Positions 7,853-16,587 of a stretch of 43,271 bases of DNA are shown in pieces. Source of the DNA: an uncultured Methanobrevibacter sp. (GTDB lineage Archaea > Methanobacteriota > Methanobacteria > Methanobacteriales > Methanobacteriaceae); assembly GCF_902771435.1 (NCBI RefSeq), contig NZ_CACXXB010000018.1, forward strand, positions 1 through 43,271. Reading direction: 5' to 3'. Both the position numbers and the translations under genes were made by a program. Under the pieces are notes generated by a model that saw nothing but the letters and a program-made list of their open reading frames with translations, did no database searches and was not told the DNA's origin. Each line of letters opens with the position of its first letter. Positions within the stretch are counted from its first letter, which is position 1.

Positions 7853-8059
7853 TAAACAATTCAAATTCTATTTTTAAATCATTGCAAAACTTCTATTTTT
7901 AAAAACTATTTAGTGCAGTGAAAATACAGTTGCCATTTAAATTCAATGATTTCTACAATTTTTTCACTTAAATATCTTAAAAAACTTTTTTTATATATTT
8001 TATACATGAAATTCCAATAAGTTATTTAACATGTGAATACATAATTTAATTTAGAGATT

Positions 8060-9427
8060 ATGAGCGAACATGTAAAAGAAATCCAATTGAATCCCGTGAA
8101 ATCAACAATAATGCTAGGCATACCAATCATAATACTCTATTTTTTGAATTCACTATACTCCATTATCGACATTTACTGGATTGACGGCCTGGGCACATCC
8201 GCCATCATCTGTATGGGTTATATTTCAAATTTTATATACGTTTTTGATAATATGGGAGATGGAATTGGCAGGTCAACCACTATCCTGATTTCAAATGCCT
8301 TTGGAGCTAATGAAATAGAAAAAACAGAACAATATGCCGAACACAGCCTGCTTTTGATTTTGGTCCTATCGGTCATTATTCCGATTATAGGCATACCACT
8401 TATCAAACCGATCTGCCTAATGGCAGGTATTCCTGAATACACCAACATGATATTTGCTTATATCGCTCCCTGTTTGGGTTTTATCATGATAATTATGATA
8501 AATAACTTCTTTTCTGCCATTTTAGGAAGTGAAGGGGATACGACAAGAGCAACACTTATTGTTGTGGCAGGAAATATATTAAATATTGTCTTAGATCCCA
8601 TATTGATTTTTAATTTTAAGATGGGGATGATGGGAGCAGCCATTGCAACAATAATGGGAAGTATCTTTTCAGTCATTTTATTCATCTATCTGTATTCAAT
8701 AAAAAAAGATACCTTAGTGAAAATTCACCTAAAAGGATTTAAATTAGATATTAAAGTCTTAAAGGAAATTATTGTACTGGCCATACCAATTATTTTAACC
8801 GGCTTTATTTTAACCATTATCGGAACCATAATTACATATTCACTTCACATTTATGCCTCACCTATTGCCGCTTTTACATACATAATAATACTTAATATTG
8901 AAACAACAGTATTTACTCCAATTCAGGGAATATTAAAGAGTTTAAGTATTGTAACTGGACATTTGGCAGGGGCAAAAAGATTCAGAGAAATTAAAAGGAC
9001 AGTACGAAAAATATTATCACTGGGACTTGCCATGGCCATACTAATTGCCCTAACACTTGCCCTATTCCACAATCCAATCATAAGCATCTTTTCTACTGAA
9101 TATGTTGTCATGAACGAAGTGAGAAACATGCTAATTTTCATTATAATATACATAATAACATTCCCAATAATTATGGGCTGCAGTTATGTATTTTTCGGTC
9201 TTGAAAAGAGTTCTTATACATTTATGTTTCTTATATTCAATTTGATACTCCTAATAGTTTCTATGACAGTGTTCACCCATATTTTAGGCCTAAGCAGCCT
9301 TGGAATATATTTATCCATCATATTAAGCAATGTCACTGAAGCTATTGCAATGATTTTTGTACTTAAAAGATTCCTAAATTCCAAAATCGACACTTATGAA
9401 ATTAAAAAAGAAGCTAACACCATCTGA
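8060..9427 (+). CDS. MATE family multidrug/sodium antiporter
   Basis: A 455-aa membrane protein with about 12 hydrophobic helices in two MatE halves. The first half starts VKSTIMLGIPIIILYFLNSL, with YSIIDIYWIDGLG resembling the usual 'D..FvG.LG' motif. The second half begins near IVLAIPIILTGFI. MATE proteins export cationic drugs or metabolites by Na+ or H+ antiport, and specificity cannot be inferred. The ribosome-binding site is weak (TAGAGATT). A promoter-like TTTATATATTTTATAC lies near 7990. The gene is probably monocistronic and is convergent with the DUF4013 gene. Confidence 0.92.
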   Translation: MSEHVKEIQLNPVKSTIMLGIPIIILYFLNSLYSIIDIYWIDGLGTSAIICMGYISNFIYVFDNMGDGIGRSTTILISNAFGANEIEKTEQYAEHSLLLILVLSVIIPIIGIPLIKPICLMAGIPEYTNMIFAYIAPCLGFIMIIMINNFFSAILGSEGDTTRATLIVVAGNILNIVLDPILIFNFKMGMMGAAIATIMGSIFSVILFIYLYSIKKDTLVKIHLKGFKLDIKVLKEIIVLAIPIILTGFILTIIGTIITYSLHIYASPIAAFTYIIILNIETTVFTPIQGILKSLSIVTGHLAGAKRFREIKRTVRKILSLGLAMAILIALTLALFHNPIISIFSTEYVVMNEVRNMLIFIIIYIITFPIIMGCSYVFFGLEKSSYTFMFLIFNLILLIVSMTVFTHILGLSSLGIYLSIILSNVTEAIAMIFVLKRFLNSKIDTYEIKKEANTI

Positions 9428-9483
9428 TGATTCGGCAAATGACTGAAATCTAAAAATAATTAAGCCAAAATTAATTTAAAAAA

Positions 9484-9516
9484 TAAAAAAAGAAGAATAG
9501 AAATGTTATCTATTCT
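9484..9516 (-). terminator. terminator of DUF4013 gene
   Basis: On the minus strand AGAATAG and CTATTCT (9516-9510 and 9500-9494) form a 7-bp stem overlapping the stop codon. A T-run (A-run on plus, 9484-9492) follows. Confidence 0.6.
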
Positions 9517-10223
9517 GCATATAATAAACCTATACCATAATTGACGAATAAGAAAATAAATCCACCAAGAAGGATATCAATTATCGCTGCACCAATGACT
9601 GGAATAACTGTCATTACTGATAAGATTAAAGTCAGAACAAATATAAGGATGAATGCGATTATTAAGAATAAGATAATTTTCAATATTCCAATTCTTTTTA
9701 CGTCTTCAAATACTTCGCCAATGCTTAATGCATCACTGATGCTGTGAGATATGGCAAATCTTGCCTGAGCAACTATTGCAAATATTCCAAATATTATAAA
9801 TACAATTACTGCAAGCAGTCCCCAAATTCCTAAAGATCCCGCAACCTGATTAATTCCTGATCCAATTGCTCCAAATACGAATAAGAGAACAAGAGTTATA
9901 ATTAGTGGAATGATGAAGTAAACAATTCCTATAATAATTAGTTTGATACCATCCACAAAATTATTTGCAAAATCAAAACTCGGAATTTCATTTAAATTGT
10001 CAATCCCTTTTTTAATTACACTAATTGAATAACCGCTCATAACTATTGAGAATAAAAAAGCTATTAGTAATCCAATGATAACCATGAATGACTCTGTTCC
10101 AAATATATCGCCGAAAATTGTATCGAAATCCACAATAAGTACGCCAATACCTACCATCAAAAATTTTGTTAAATCTGAGAACGGATAGGATATTGACTTT
10201 GATAAAATATCTCCTAAACCCAT
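9510..10223 (-). CDS. DUF4013 family membrane protein
   Basis: A 237-aa protein with about six hydrophobic segments. It has the features of the archaeal DUF4013 family: SGYSISVIKKGIDNLNEIPS followed by FDFANNFVDGIKLIIIGIVY, where a conserved GY and an 'lPsFd...f.dGlk' signature lie between the second and third helices. The family has no known function, and members often occur in multiple copies in Methanobacteria. AAGGTGAAAAA precedes the ATG. It is transcribed alone, with its own terminator. Confidence 0.85.
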   Translation of the reverse strand: MGLGDILSKSISYPFSDLTKFLMVGIGVLIVDFDTIFGDIFGTESFMVIIGLLIAFLFSIVMSGYSISVIKKGIDNLNEIPSFDFANNFVDGIKLIIIGIVYFIIPLIITLVLLFVFGAIGSGINQVAGSLGIWGLLAVIVFIIFGIFAIVAQARFAISHSISDALSIGEVFEDVKRIGILKIILFLIIAFILIFVLTLILSVMTVIPVIGAAIIDILLGGFIFLFVNYGIGLLYAE

Positions 10224-10488
10224 TTTTTCACCTTAAAATATTTTATTTTAAAAAAACACCACAGTTAAGTGCTAATAATATTTTTATTTTAGTGATATTT
10301 AAATATAATGCAACAATCTTTAAAAAAAATAATGAAAAAAATGAATAAACTCAATTCAACAACAGCCAATAATTTTTAAATTAGTCTGCATTAACAAAAC
10401 CTTATTTGGTTTGAAATGAATATTTTCAAAATCAAGGTGCATTTATAATTAAGCATTTGCAGTATCAATCACAGAAATAATTTGTTTA

Positions 10489-10526
10489 AAAAAAAATAAA
10501 ATAATAGCTTAATGGTTAAGCTATTA
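10489..10526 (-). terminator. terminator of small secreted protein gene
   Basis: TAATAGCTTAA-tgg-TTAAGCTATTA (10502-10526) is a perfect 11-bp stem that includes the stop codon. On the minus strand it is followed by a long T-rich run (10501-10489). Confidence 0.75.
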
Positions 10527-10986
10527 CAGGACCGATAAGGGATACATCGTCTGATTGTATTGAAATCACTTTACTGCCTTTACCATAGGAGTAAGTATAA
10601 CCAATGCCATCATTATACAGGAAACCTTTTACTCCAGAAATGTTTTTAGCTGTCCCGTTATTATAGTTAATTAAATCATTATCCGGTAGGGTGCCATTGT
10701 AATCTGTGATTAAAATGTTAATGTAATTGGTGTCATTCCTGTATCCTTTTGCATATTCGGTTGTTTTGAAAATATAATAATCTCTTTCAGTTGAATTTTT
10801 ACTAACATTTAGATTTTCTTTGAATGTTCCAGGAATGTGGAAAGTTTCTCCATCAAGAGTTACATTCTGATCCGGTGGGGTTCCAAATATTGACCCTAAA
10901 TCTGAAAAATCAAATGCAGATGCAGTTCCGATAGCAAAGATGGCTACAACAGTAACAGTTAGTGCAAAAAATATCTTTTTATTCAT
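10516..10986 (-). CDS. small secreted protein of unknown function, 156 aa
   Basis: The 156-aa product has a signal peptide (MNKKIFFALTVTVVAIFAIG, then TASA-FDF). The mature part contains DGETFHIPGTFKEN, a YIFKTTEY segment, ISGVKGFLYNDG and a short hydrophobic end. The 'fxIPxgF...' and 'iNGikG' pattern recalls small secreted proteins of unknown function common in methanobacteria. Several Asn-x-Ser/Thr sites are present. TTGGAGGTTAAAT precedes the ATG. It lies directly after the 48-aa membrane protein gene on the same strand, and the two may be co-transcribed. Confidence 0.7.
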   Translation of the reverse strand: MNKKIFFALTVTVVAIFAIGTASAFDFSDLGSIFGTPPDQNVTLDGETFHIPGTFKENLNVSKNSTERDYYIFKTTEYAKGYRNDTNYINILITDYNGTLPDNDLINYNNGTAKNISGVKGFLYNDGIGYTYSYGKGSKVISIQSDDVSLIGPVIA

Positions 10987-11021
10987 ATTTAACCTCCAAA
11001 TATAAGTTTAATAGGTAAGAA

Positions 11022-11168
11022 TTAGAATCCTATGAATCCTAACACTATGAAAATAACTAATATAATTACTGCTATTTTTAATAATGTTTTTAAGCCTTTA
11101 AATACAGCATAGATTATTAAAAGAATTATTAATATCCTTATAATATTCATAAACATATTCATAAACAT
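11022..11168 (-). CDS. 48-aa two-helix membrane miniprotein
   Basis: A minus-strand frame from the ATG at 11168 encodes MFMNMFMNIIRILIILLIIY, then AVFKGLKTLLKIAV and a second hydrophobic segment ending GFIGF. The frame is preceded by an exceptionally strong ribosome-binding site, CTGGAGGGGGTAAAAAT, which argues strongly that it is real. The layout is two hydrophobic segments around a short positively charged turn. No family is recognised. It lies 35 bp upstream of the secreted 156-aa protein gene and may form a pair with it. Confidence 0.7.
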   Translation of the reverse strand: MFMNMFMNIIRILIILLIIYAVFKGLKTLLKIAVIILVIFIVLGFIGF

Positions 11169-11414
11169 ATTTTTACCCCCTCCAGTGATTGTTTTAGTTT
11201 ACTCTTAGAAAATCTCCTCCTTTTCAACAAAAATTGAAAAGTTTTGATTAAACTTTGTCATTACCATTAATTATTTATGTATTTTTCATATTTAAATCTC
11301 ATCTAAGAGTCTATGAAAAAAACTAAAGAATGAACTATAAATAACTTAAGGAATACATATACTTTTTAAACTAAAGATAACATATCTACTATCAATTGAA
11401 CAGGAGAGTTAATT

Positions 11415-11897
11415 ATGAAACTTTTATTAAAACAAAAAATGTTCTCATGGTTTGATTCCTACAATATTTATGGCGAAGACGGGAATATTGAATACAAAGT
11501 ACATGGGGAATTATCATTAGGGCATAAACTAAAGATAGTTTCTCCACAGGGTGAAGAACTCGGAGAGGTCAAAGAAAAAATCATATCTCTAAGACCTACA
11601 TTTGATTTGTATGAAAAAGGCAAAAAAATAGGCAGCATTAAAAAGAAACGATTTAACTTATTCGGTTCAGCATACAACATAGAATCATTAGGTTGGATTG
11701 CACAAGGAAATTTCACAGATTGGAGCTACAGCATTCATGATTCAAATAGAAATCTGGTTGCCACAATCGATAAACAGCTATTGAACCTGACAGATACATA
11801 CGTTATGGATATTGTCAGTCCTCAGCATGCATTACATGTTTTAATGTTCGTTATTGCAATAGATGCTGAAAAATGCTCAAAAAGCAAAAATGATTAA
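11415..11897 (+). CDS. LURP-one-related family protein
   Basis: A 160-aa soluble protein of the LURP-one/DUF567 family with a tubby-like beta-barrel. The start MKLLLKQKMFSWFDSYNIYG matches the family pattern 'l.kqk.fs...sy.I.d..g...y.v', and AYNIESLGWIAQGNFTDWSY and the near-terminal ALHVLMFVIAIDA match its later strands and closing helix. Prokaryotic members have no established biochemical role, although a scramblase-like or membrane-associated function is suggested by the fold. CAGGAGAGTTAATT supplies the ribosome-binding site. The promoter region is divergent from the 48-aa gene. Confidence 0.85.
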   Translation: MKLLLKQKMFSWFDSYNIYGEDGNIEYKVHGELSLGHKLKIVSPQGEELGEVKEKIISLRPTFDLYEKGKKIGSIKKKRFNLFGSAYNIESLGWIAQGNFTDWSYSIHDSNRNLVATIDKQLLNLTDTYVMDIVSPQHALHVLMFVIAIDAEKCSKSKND

Positions 11898-11919
11898 TAT
11901 CAAACTAAATCTCGATGTT

Positions 11920-12014
11920 AGAATGTCCTTTGGGGCATTCTTCCGTATTCCTGGGGTCGATTAATCCAATCTGATCATTCAAAAAAAATCACTAATTTCC
12001 ATTTTAAAAATGGA
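11920..12014. terminator. two hairpins between convergent genes
   Basis: AGAATGTCC-tttg-GGGCATTCT (11920-11941) lies just after the LURP-one gene. TCCATTTT-a-AAAATGGA (11998-12014) follows; on the minus strand it continues into a run of eight Ts. They probably terminate the two convergent transcripts. Confidence 0.5.
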
Positions 12015-12025
12015 TCTATGACTTT

Positions 12026-13108
12026 TCAATAGTTCTCCTTAAAATCTTCAACCAGTTTTGAGAATATGGAGATATCTAACGGAGGATTATCTATTTCTTC
12101 TTTACTGAACCATTTTGCATCAACAATTTCACTTCCATCCACCTTTATCTCACCGGATTTGTATTTGCATGTACACCCAATCATCAAGGAATTTGGAAAT
12201 GGCCAGGATTGGCTTGCAAAGTATTTGATGTCTTCGACTTCAATGCCAACCTCTTCCCGAACTTCCCTTTTAACGGCATCCTCTATTGTTTCTCCTGCTT
12301 CCAAAAATCCTGCAACCAATGTATATCCCATTCCTTTGTGATATGAATGGTTTGCCATCAGAAGCTTATTTATAACCTCCCCATTCTCATTTTCTTCCTC
12401 TTTAGTAATTGTAGTAATGATGGAAGGTGATATTCTTGTAAAGCTTTTGAATCCGCATTCCGGACAAATTTTCACTCTCCTTCCAGGGATGGTAGCTGTT
12501 TTAGCTCCGCATCTTCCGCAGAATTGATGGTTGTTTTCCCAATCAATAATCTGTATGGCTCTGCCGCTGATTAGATAGATTTCCTCATTAATTTCAAAAA
12601 CAATGAACAGGTTGTGAAAAATGATTTCATTTTCATTTGACTTTGGCTTCAAATCCTTAATTCTGATATATTCCTCTCCGCTCTGATTCATTTCATCAAT
12701 CTTAAGATTTTTAATCTTTCCTGATTCGATATTTTTAATGGTTAAGTTATGTTCCGCCTCATCATAAAAGTCTTCAATCTTGATGTTTCTAATCTGATTT
12801 AAATCAGCATTTTCAAAAATATCATTGCTTTTATTCTTTAAAATAAAATCTTCTTCATTGAAGTTTTCATTTAATTCAACTGCAAAACAGTCATTATCAT
12901 AAAATAATCCGATAAATAATTTATTTTTAATGTCATCATCTTTAATATGGATTTCTTCAAGATTTGAGATTAGCGGTACCTGATTGTTTACTAGCAGCAG
13001 TTTTCTTTGATGGAATATGAAATAATACTTATTTTGAGTGTTTTGAATTTCACCATCAATCTTATAGTTATCATGAATTTCGACTTTTGGAGAGTTTTCA
13101 CTGTTCAT
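12026..13108 (-). CDS. nudC: NADH pyrophosphatase-type Nudix hydrolase (NudC-like)
   Basis: The Nudix box GFLEAGETIEDAVKREVREE-VG fits GX5EX7REUXEEXGU. A four-cysteine zinc ribbon (FCGRCGAK ... KICPECGF) precedes it, and SQSWPFPNS follows it, close to the SQPWPFPxS motif that marks NAD(H) pyrophosphatases and NAD-cap decapping enzymes. The N-terminal part is longer and less conserved. The frame is open upstream through the stop of the alcohol dehydrogenase gene. I chose the ATG at 13108 (360 aa); 13147 is an alternative, and neither has a clear ribosome-binding site. It is probably co-transcribed with the dehydrogenase upstream. Confidence 0.88.
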   Translation of the reverse strand: MNSENSPKVEIHDNYKIDGEIQNTQNKYYFIFHQRKLLLVNNQVPLISNLEEIHIKDDDIKNKLFIGLFYDNDCFAVELNENFNEEDFILKNKSNDIFENADLNQIRNIKIEDFYDEAEHNLTIKNIESGKIKNLKIDEMNQSGEEYIRIKDLKPKSNENEIIFHNLFIVFEINEEIYLISGRAIQIIDWENNHQFCGRCGAKTATIPGRRVKICPECGFKSFTRISPSIITTITKEEENENGEVINKLLMANHSYHKGMGYTLVAGFLEAGETIEDAVKREVREEVGIEVEDIKYFASQSWPFPNSLMIGCTCKYKSGEIKVDGSEIVDAKWFSKEEIDNPPLDISIFSKLVEDFKENY

Positions 13109-13217
13109 GATTAATAATATGTCTCTTAAAAAATATATTTTATGCATTCTTTGAAATGCAGATATCAAAAATATGAAAAAAAGTAAAGGAAAGGACATGT
13201 AAAGTCCTTTTAAAAAT

Positions 13218-14261
13218 CTATTCGTCAAACTCTTCGAAGGTGATGACTGCTCTACCTTCAACTCTTCCGTTTCTTAAGTCATCAAGAGCTTCCAGAACTT
13301 TACTGAATGGATATTTTTGAGCCTGAACTGTGATTTTTCCAGCTTTTGCAAGATCCATAATTTCGTAAAGGTCTGTAATTGTTCCACCTTGGGTTAACCT
13401 TACCATTACACCAGGTTTAACTGTAGTCCAGCTTACAGGGAGTGTTCCTCCACCAAGACCTAAAATGGATATAAGTCCTAATCCTTTGGTTATTTGTGCA
13501 GCAAGTTGTAAACTGTTGTCTCTTCCTACAAAGTCAAATACTGCATCTACACCTTTGCCGTCAGTCAGTTCCATGATTTTGTCATATGCATTATCATCCA
13601 ATACAACCAATTCGTCAGCACCAAAATCAGTCATTTTAGCCATTTTATCAGCGGATCTGTTTACAACAATAATGCGGGCGGAGGTTGTTAAAGCCAAGTA
13701 TTGGCAACAGTAGAATCCAAGTCCTCCTACACCGATAACAACTGCAGTACCGTTGTTTGGAATGAACGGTTTTGCGGTTTGTACAGCACCGTATGGGGAT
13801 AGACCTGCATCAGCCAATGCCACATATTCTGTAGGATCAAGGTCACCTAATGGTGCAACTTCCCTTGCATCGGCAATCATATATTCTGCCATTCCTCCAT
13901 CTTCCTTAAGACCACGTGCACTTGCGACTTCACAGAAGTTGTCACGGCCTGAAAGACAGTATTGACATTTTCCGCATGCATGCAATGTGTCTACAATAAC
14001 ATTCTGTCCGACTTCGACAGTGTCTACTCCAGGACCAAGTTTTGCAACGGTTCCTGCGTTTTCGTGACCAAATGTGAATGGTCCTTCAAACGGAACTGTA
14101 ATGAAACCTTCATCAATGACTTCAAGGTCTGTTCTGCACATTCCTGCACCGACCATTTTAATTAAGATTTCGCCAAATCCAGGTTCTGGTATTGGTACAT
14201 CCTCTAATACAGGAGGTTTTCCCAATTCATTAATTCTCCAAGCTTTCATTGTTTCTGCCAT
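13218..14261 (-). CDS. zinc-dependent medium-chain alcohol dehydrogenase
   Basis: A 347-aa MDR-superfamily enzyme. Catalytic zinc ligands are C42 (MCRTDLEV), H66-E67 (GHEN) and probably D151 (ADAGLSPYGAV), as in the Asp-type archaeal and actinobacterial ADHs. Structural zinc is held by C96, C99, C102 and C110. The nucleotide-binding loop is GVGGLG at 177-182. It should interconvert alcohols and aldehydes or ketones with NAD(P). In methanobacteria such enzymes may let the cell use or make short-chain alcohols, but the substrate is unknown here. ATGAGGAAAAAAT precedes the start. The NudC gene follows on the same strand. Confidence 0.9.
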   Translation of the reverse strand: MAETMKAWRINELGKPPVLEDVPIPEPGFGEILIKMVGAGMCRTDLEVIDEGFITVPFEGPFTFGHENAGTVAKLGPGVDTVEVGQNVIVDTLHACGKCQYCLSGRDNFCEVASARGLKEDGGMAEYMIADAREVAPLGDLDPTEYVALADAGLSPYGAVQTAKPFIPNNGTAVVIGVGGLGFYCCQYLALTTSARIIVVNRSADKMAKMTDFGADELVVLDDNAYDKIMELTDGKGVDAVFDFVGRDNSLQLAAQITKGLGLISILGLGGGTLPVSWTTVKPGVMVRLTQGGTITDLYEIMDLAKAGKITVQAQKYPFSKVLEALDDLRNGRVEGRAVITFEEFDE

Positions 14262-14599
14262 ATTTTTTCCTCATTTCAATTTTATTCATTAATAATAAAT
14301 GAAATTAATTAAGAAAACAATTCAAATGAATTTTTGAATTATTAAACTTGTTGAATATTAATCAGAAAAAATTCATTTTATTAACCCAAAAAATCCCATT
14401 TTTATATATAATATATATGTATTAGTTTCATTATATAATTTTTTTGAATTTTTTTAAATTTAATCAGATAGATTGTTCAGATAATATCAGTAAATTTCTA
14501 ACTTATATATAAGAAACAAACATCATTAAATCTTTCAGAGAGCTGAAATGAGTTCTATTTTAAAGTTTTATATACTCTCGAGGATAAATATATATTACA
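14262..14599. other. divergent promoter region, no gene
   Basis: 338 bp, strongly AT-rich, between the alcohol dehydrogenase (minus) and the M14-like gene (plus). It contains an imperfect ATTCAAA...TTTGAAT inverted repeat at 14330-14349 and TATA-like sequences near 14400-14420 and at 14566-14575. I see no coding potential. Confidence 0.5.
14566..14575 (+). promoter_or_regulatory. TATA box close to start codon (possible leaderless transcript)
   Basis: TTTTATATAC lies about 25-30 bp before the ATG at 14600, the usual archaeal TATA-to-start-site distance. No ribosome-binding site is visible in between. Transcription may therefore begin at or within a few bases of the start codon. Confidence 0.45.
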
Positions 14600-15322
14600 A
14601 TGAAAAGAATAGTCAAGATTTTATTTGCTATACTGATTTTACTTATTGTTTTTGCAGGAGTTGCTACTTTTACATATCACGGCGAGCAGCAAAGCGTTGA
14701 AAATCTGGATAAGCATGCAACAATGATTGGAAATAACTCAAACGGTACAGTTTATAGAGTAACATGCGGCAATGAATTTTCCGGCAACACTGCAATACTT
14801 ATTTTGGGAGTACACAGCCTTGAAGGCGGAATTCATAATGCAACATATGAGACAATAATGAATTTCACCAAAGAAAACGGCCTCAACAACAAGTATATAG
14901 TATACTTCATCAAGCTTAACTATAAGGACAGCGGAATGAATATAAGCGATTATAATACAAATCGACATATGGGTGAACTGCTTGCAAATGAATTTGTTGT
15001 TCCAGATATTGAAAACTATAATCCTTACGTTATTGTTGATGTTCATGAAATGGAAGACTATTGGGACCTGCAAAGATATGTCGGCGTTGTCGACAACAAA
15101 TCAACTACAACAATGGATTACGCCAACAGGATAGGCAAAGACTTAAGCTATCCTGCATATACAATCAAGACAGGAACTTCACCTGAATGGGTATCAATAC
15201 CTCTCGCTCAAAAAAATCATAACGTAATCGTATTTGAAACAGCCCAAAATGACACATATTACAATAAAACAGTGACCGCAGGGAATTTGCTTAGGTCTAT
15301 TGATGCCCTGCCTATTTACTAA
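14600..15322 (+). CDS. membrane-anchored M14/AstE-like zinc-hydrolase-like protein
   Basis: A 240-aa protein. An N-terminal hydrophobic anchor (about 5-25) leads to an extracellular domain with GVHSLE (H72, E75), NRHMGE (R122), VDVHE (H149), SPEWVSIPL and VIVFET (E213). The HxxE...H...E order and spacing match the two other members at 4903 and 34968 and the zinc and catalytic-glutamate layout of M14 carboxypeptidases and AstE/aspartoacylases. The overall sequence is otherwise divergent. The predicted location is the outer face of the membrane. An amide or peptide substrate in the cell envelope is an inference. The possibly leaderless start is noted at the TATA box. Confidence 0.7.
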   Translation: MKRIVKILFAILILLIVFAGVATFTYHGEQQSVENLDKHATMIGNNSNGTVYRVTCGNEFSGNTAILILGVHSLEGGIHNATYETIMNFTKENGLNNKYIVYFIKLNYKDSGMNISDYNTNRHMGELLANEFVVPDIENYNPYVIVDVHEMEDYWDLQRYVGVVDNKSTTTMDYANRIGKDLSYPAYTIKTGTSPEWVSIPLAQKNHNVIVFETAQNDTYYNKTVTAGNLLRSIDALPIY

Positions 15323-15365
15323 TTTTTTAATCGAATCAATAATCAGAAACATGAATCCTTTCAGA

Positions 15366-16478
15366 CTACTTTCCGAATAGATCTGCAACATCCTTCAACA
15401 ATGCCGGAATGTCCAGCTGCTGTGTGCATATATCAACACAGGTTCCGCATTCGCTGCAGGCAGATGCCGGAGCATAGACCTTTGCCGTGGTATTGTACAA
15501 ATCTACATTTGATTCCAAATGATATAGTTTTTCACTGTTATAAAGGTTAAAGAAATCCGGAATTGGAATATTCATCTCACAGTCCTTCAAACAGTAATTG
15601 CAGAAGCTGCAGTCAATGGCTAAGGACTTTTTGATTTCATGGGCCATTTTCATTAAAAACTTATGGTCTTGCTGCGTGATACTTTCAAGATTCTTGAAGG
15701 TCTCGCAGTTTTCCTTCATCTGTTCGAGGTTGCTCATTCCGCTTAAAACTACTGTAACATTTTCCTGAGATGCTGCAAATCTCAATGCCCAATCGACAAT
15801 AGACTTATCCGAATAATCCGCGAATTTCCCTTTAACATCATCAGAGACATTTAATAGTGTTCCTCCTTTGACAGGCTCCATTACCTGAACTTCAATCCCA
15901 TACTTAACGCATAGGCCGTGAATCTTTTTGGATTGAATCCTCTGGTCTGTCCAGTCCATGAAGTTAAGCTGAATCAGCGCAACATCAATGACATCACCAT
16001 ATTTTTCCAAAACATCTTCAAAAAGTTCTTCCTTTTCATGGAAACTTATTCCGACCTTCAATGCCTTTCCATTTTCCTTTGCTCTTTTGATGTATTCAAA
16101 GCTGTTGGCATGTTCAGCCTTGCTTATCAGTGCCTTGTTGATGTTGTGTATTAAAAGCACGTCAAAGTATTCTATTCCAAGTCTTTCAAGCATTATGTCA
16201 ACAAGCATGTCATTGTCTTTCTCTTCCCTAAGAAGCCATGTTGGAATCTTATTTGCAATCTGATAGGCTTCCCCTGGGTATCTTTCAACCAGTGCCTTTT
16301 TTAGAGCCCCTTCAGAGGCCTCGTCATGATATGCATAGGAGGTATCAAAGTAATTGAATCCCTGTTCCATAAAATAGTCAACCATTCGTGTAAATTCTTC
16401 CATATCGATTGATGTGGGGTCATTATCATCTGTCTGTGGAAGTCTCATTGCCCCAAAACCTAATGTAGCTTGTGTCAT
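15366..16478 (-). CDS. aldo/keto reductase fused to a two-cluster ferredoxin domain
   Basis: A 370-aa protein. The first 280 residues are an AKR barrel with the catalytic tetrad D45, Y50, K77 and H111 (TSYAYHDEAS and LLIHNINK segments). The C-terminus carries two CxxCxxCxxxC motifs (CSFCNYCLKDC and CSECGTCVDIC), each able to hold a [4Fe-4S] cluster with a following Pro. Ferredoxin-fused AKRs are widespread in anaerobes and probably exchange electrons between a clostridial-type ferredoxin pool and a carbonyl substrate; the substrate is unknown. It is divergent from the iron-sulfur flavoprotein gene across a 109-bp shared promoter region. Confidence 0.9.
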   Translation of the reverse strand: MTQATLGFGAMRLPQTDDNDPTSIDMEEFTRMVDYFMEQGFNYFDTSYAYHDEASEGALKKALVERYPGEAYQIANKIPTWLLREEKDNDMLVDIMLERLGIEYFDVLLIHNINKALISKAEHANSFEYIKRAKENGKALKVGISFHEKEELFEDVLEKYGDVIDVALIQLNFMDWTDQRIQSKKIHGLCVKYGIEVQVMEPVKGGTLLNVSDDVKGKFADYSDKSIVDWALRFAASQENVTVVLSGMSNLEQMKENCETFKNLESITQQDHKFLMKMAHEIKKSLAIDCSFCNYCLKDCEMNIPIPDFFNLYNSEKLYHLESNVDLYNTTAKVYAPASACSECGTCVDICTQQLDIPALLKDVADLFGK

Positions 16479-16587
16479 TTAATCCCTCTAGTAATATCTT
16501 TAATCCAGTTATTATAAAAAATGTTGCATATGTAATCAATTCTTTCCATGATTAAACATATATCCAATGTTTTAGAGATAATGTAAT

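Noticed and set aside
13109..13261. Longer N-terminus for the NudC-like protein reaching into the dehydrogenase gene
   Set aside because: The added residues include a hydrophobic stretch unlike NudC proteins and overlap the end of the neighbouring gene; the frame is open by chance in AT-rich DNA.
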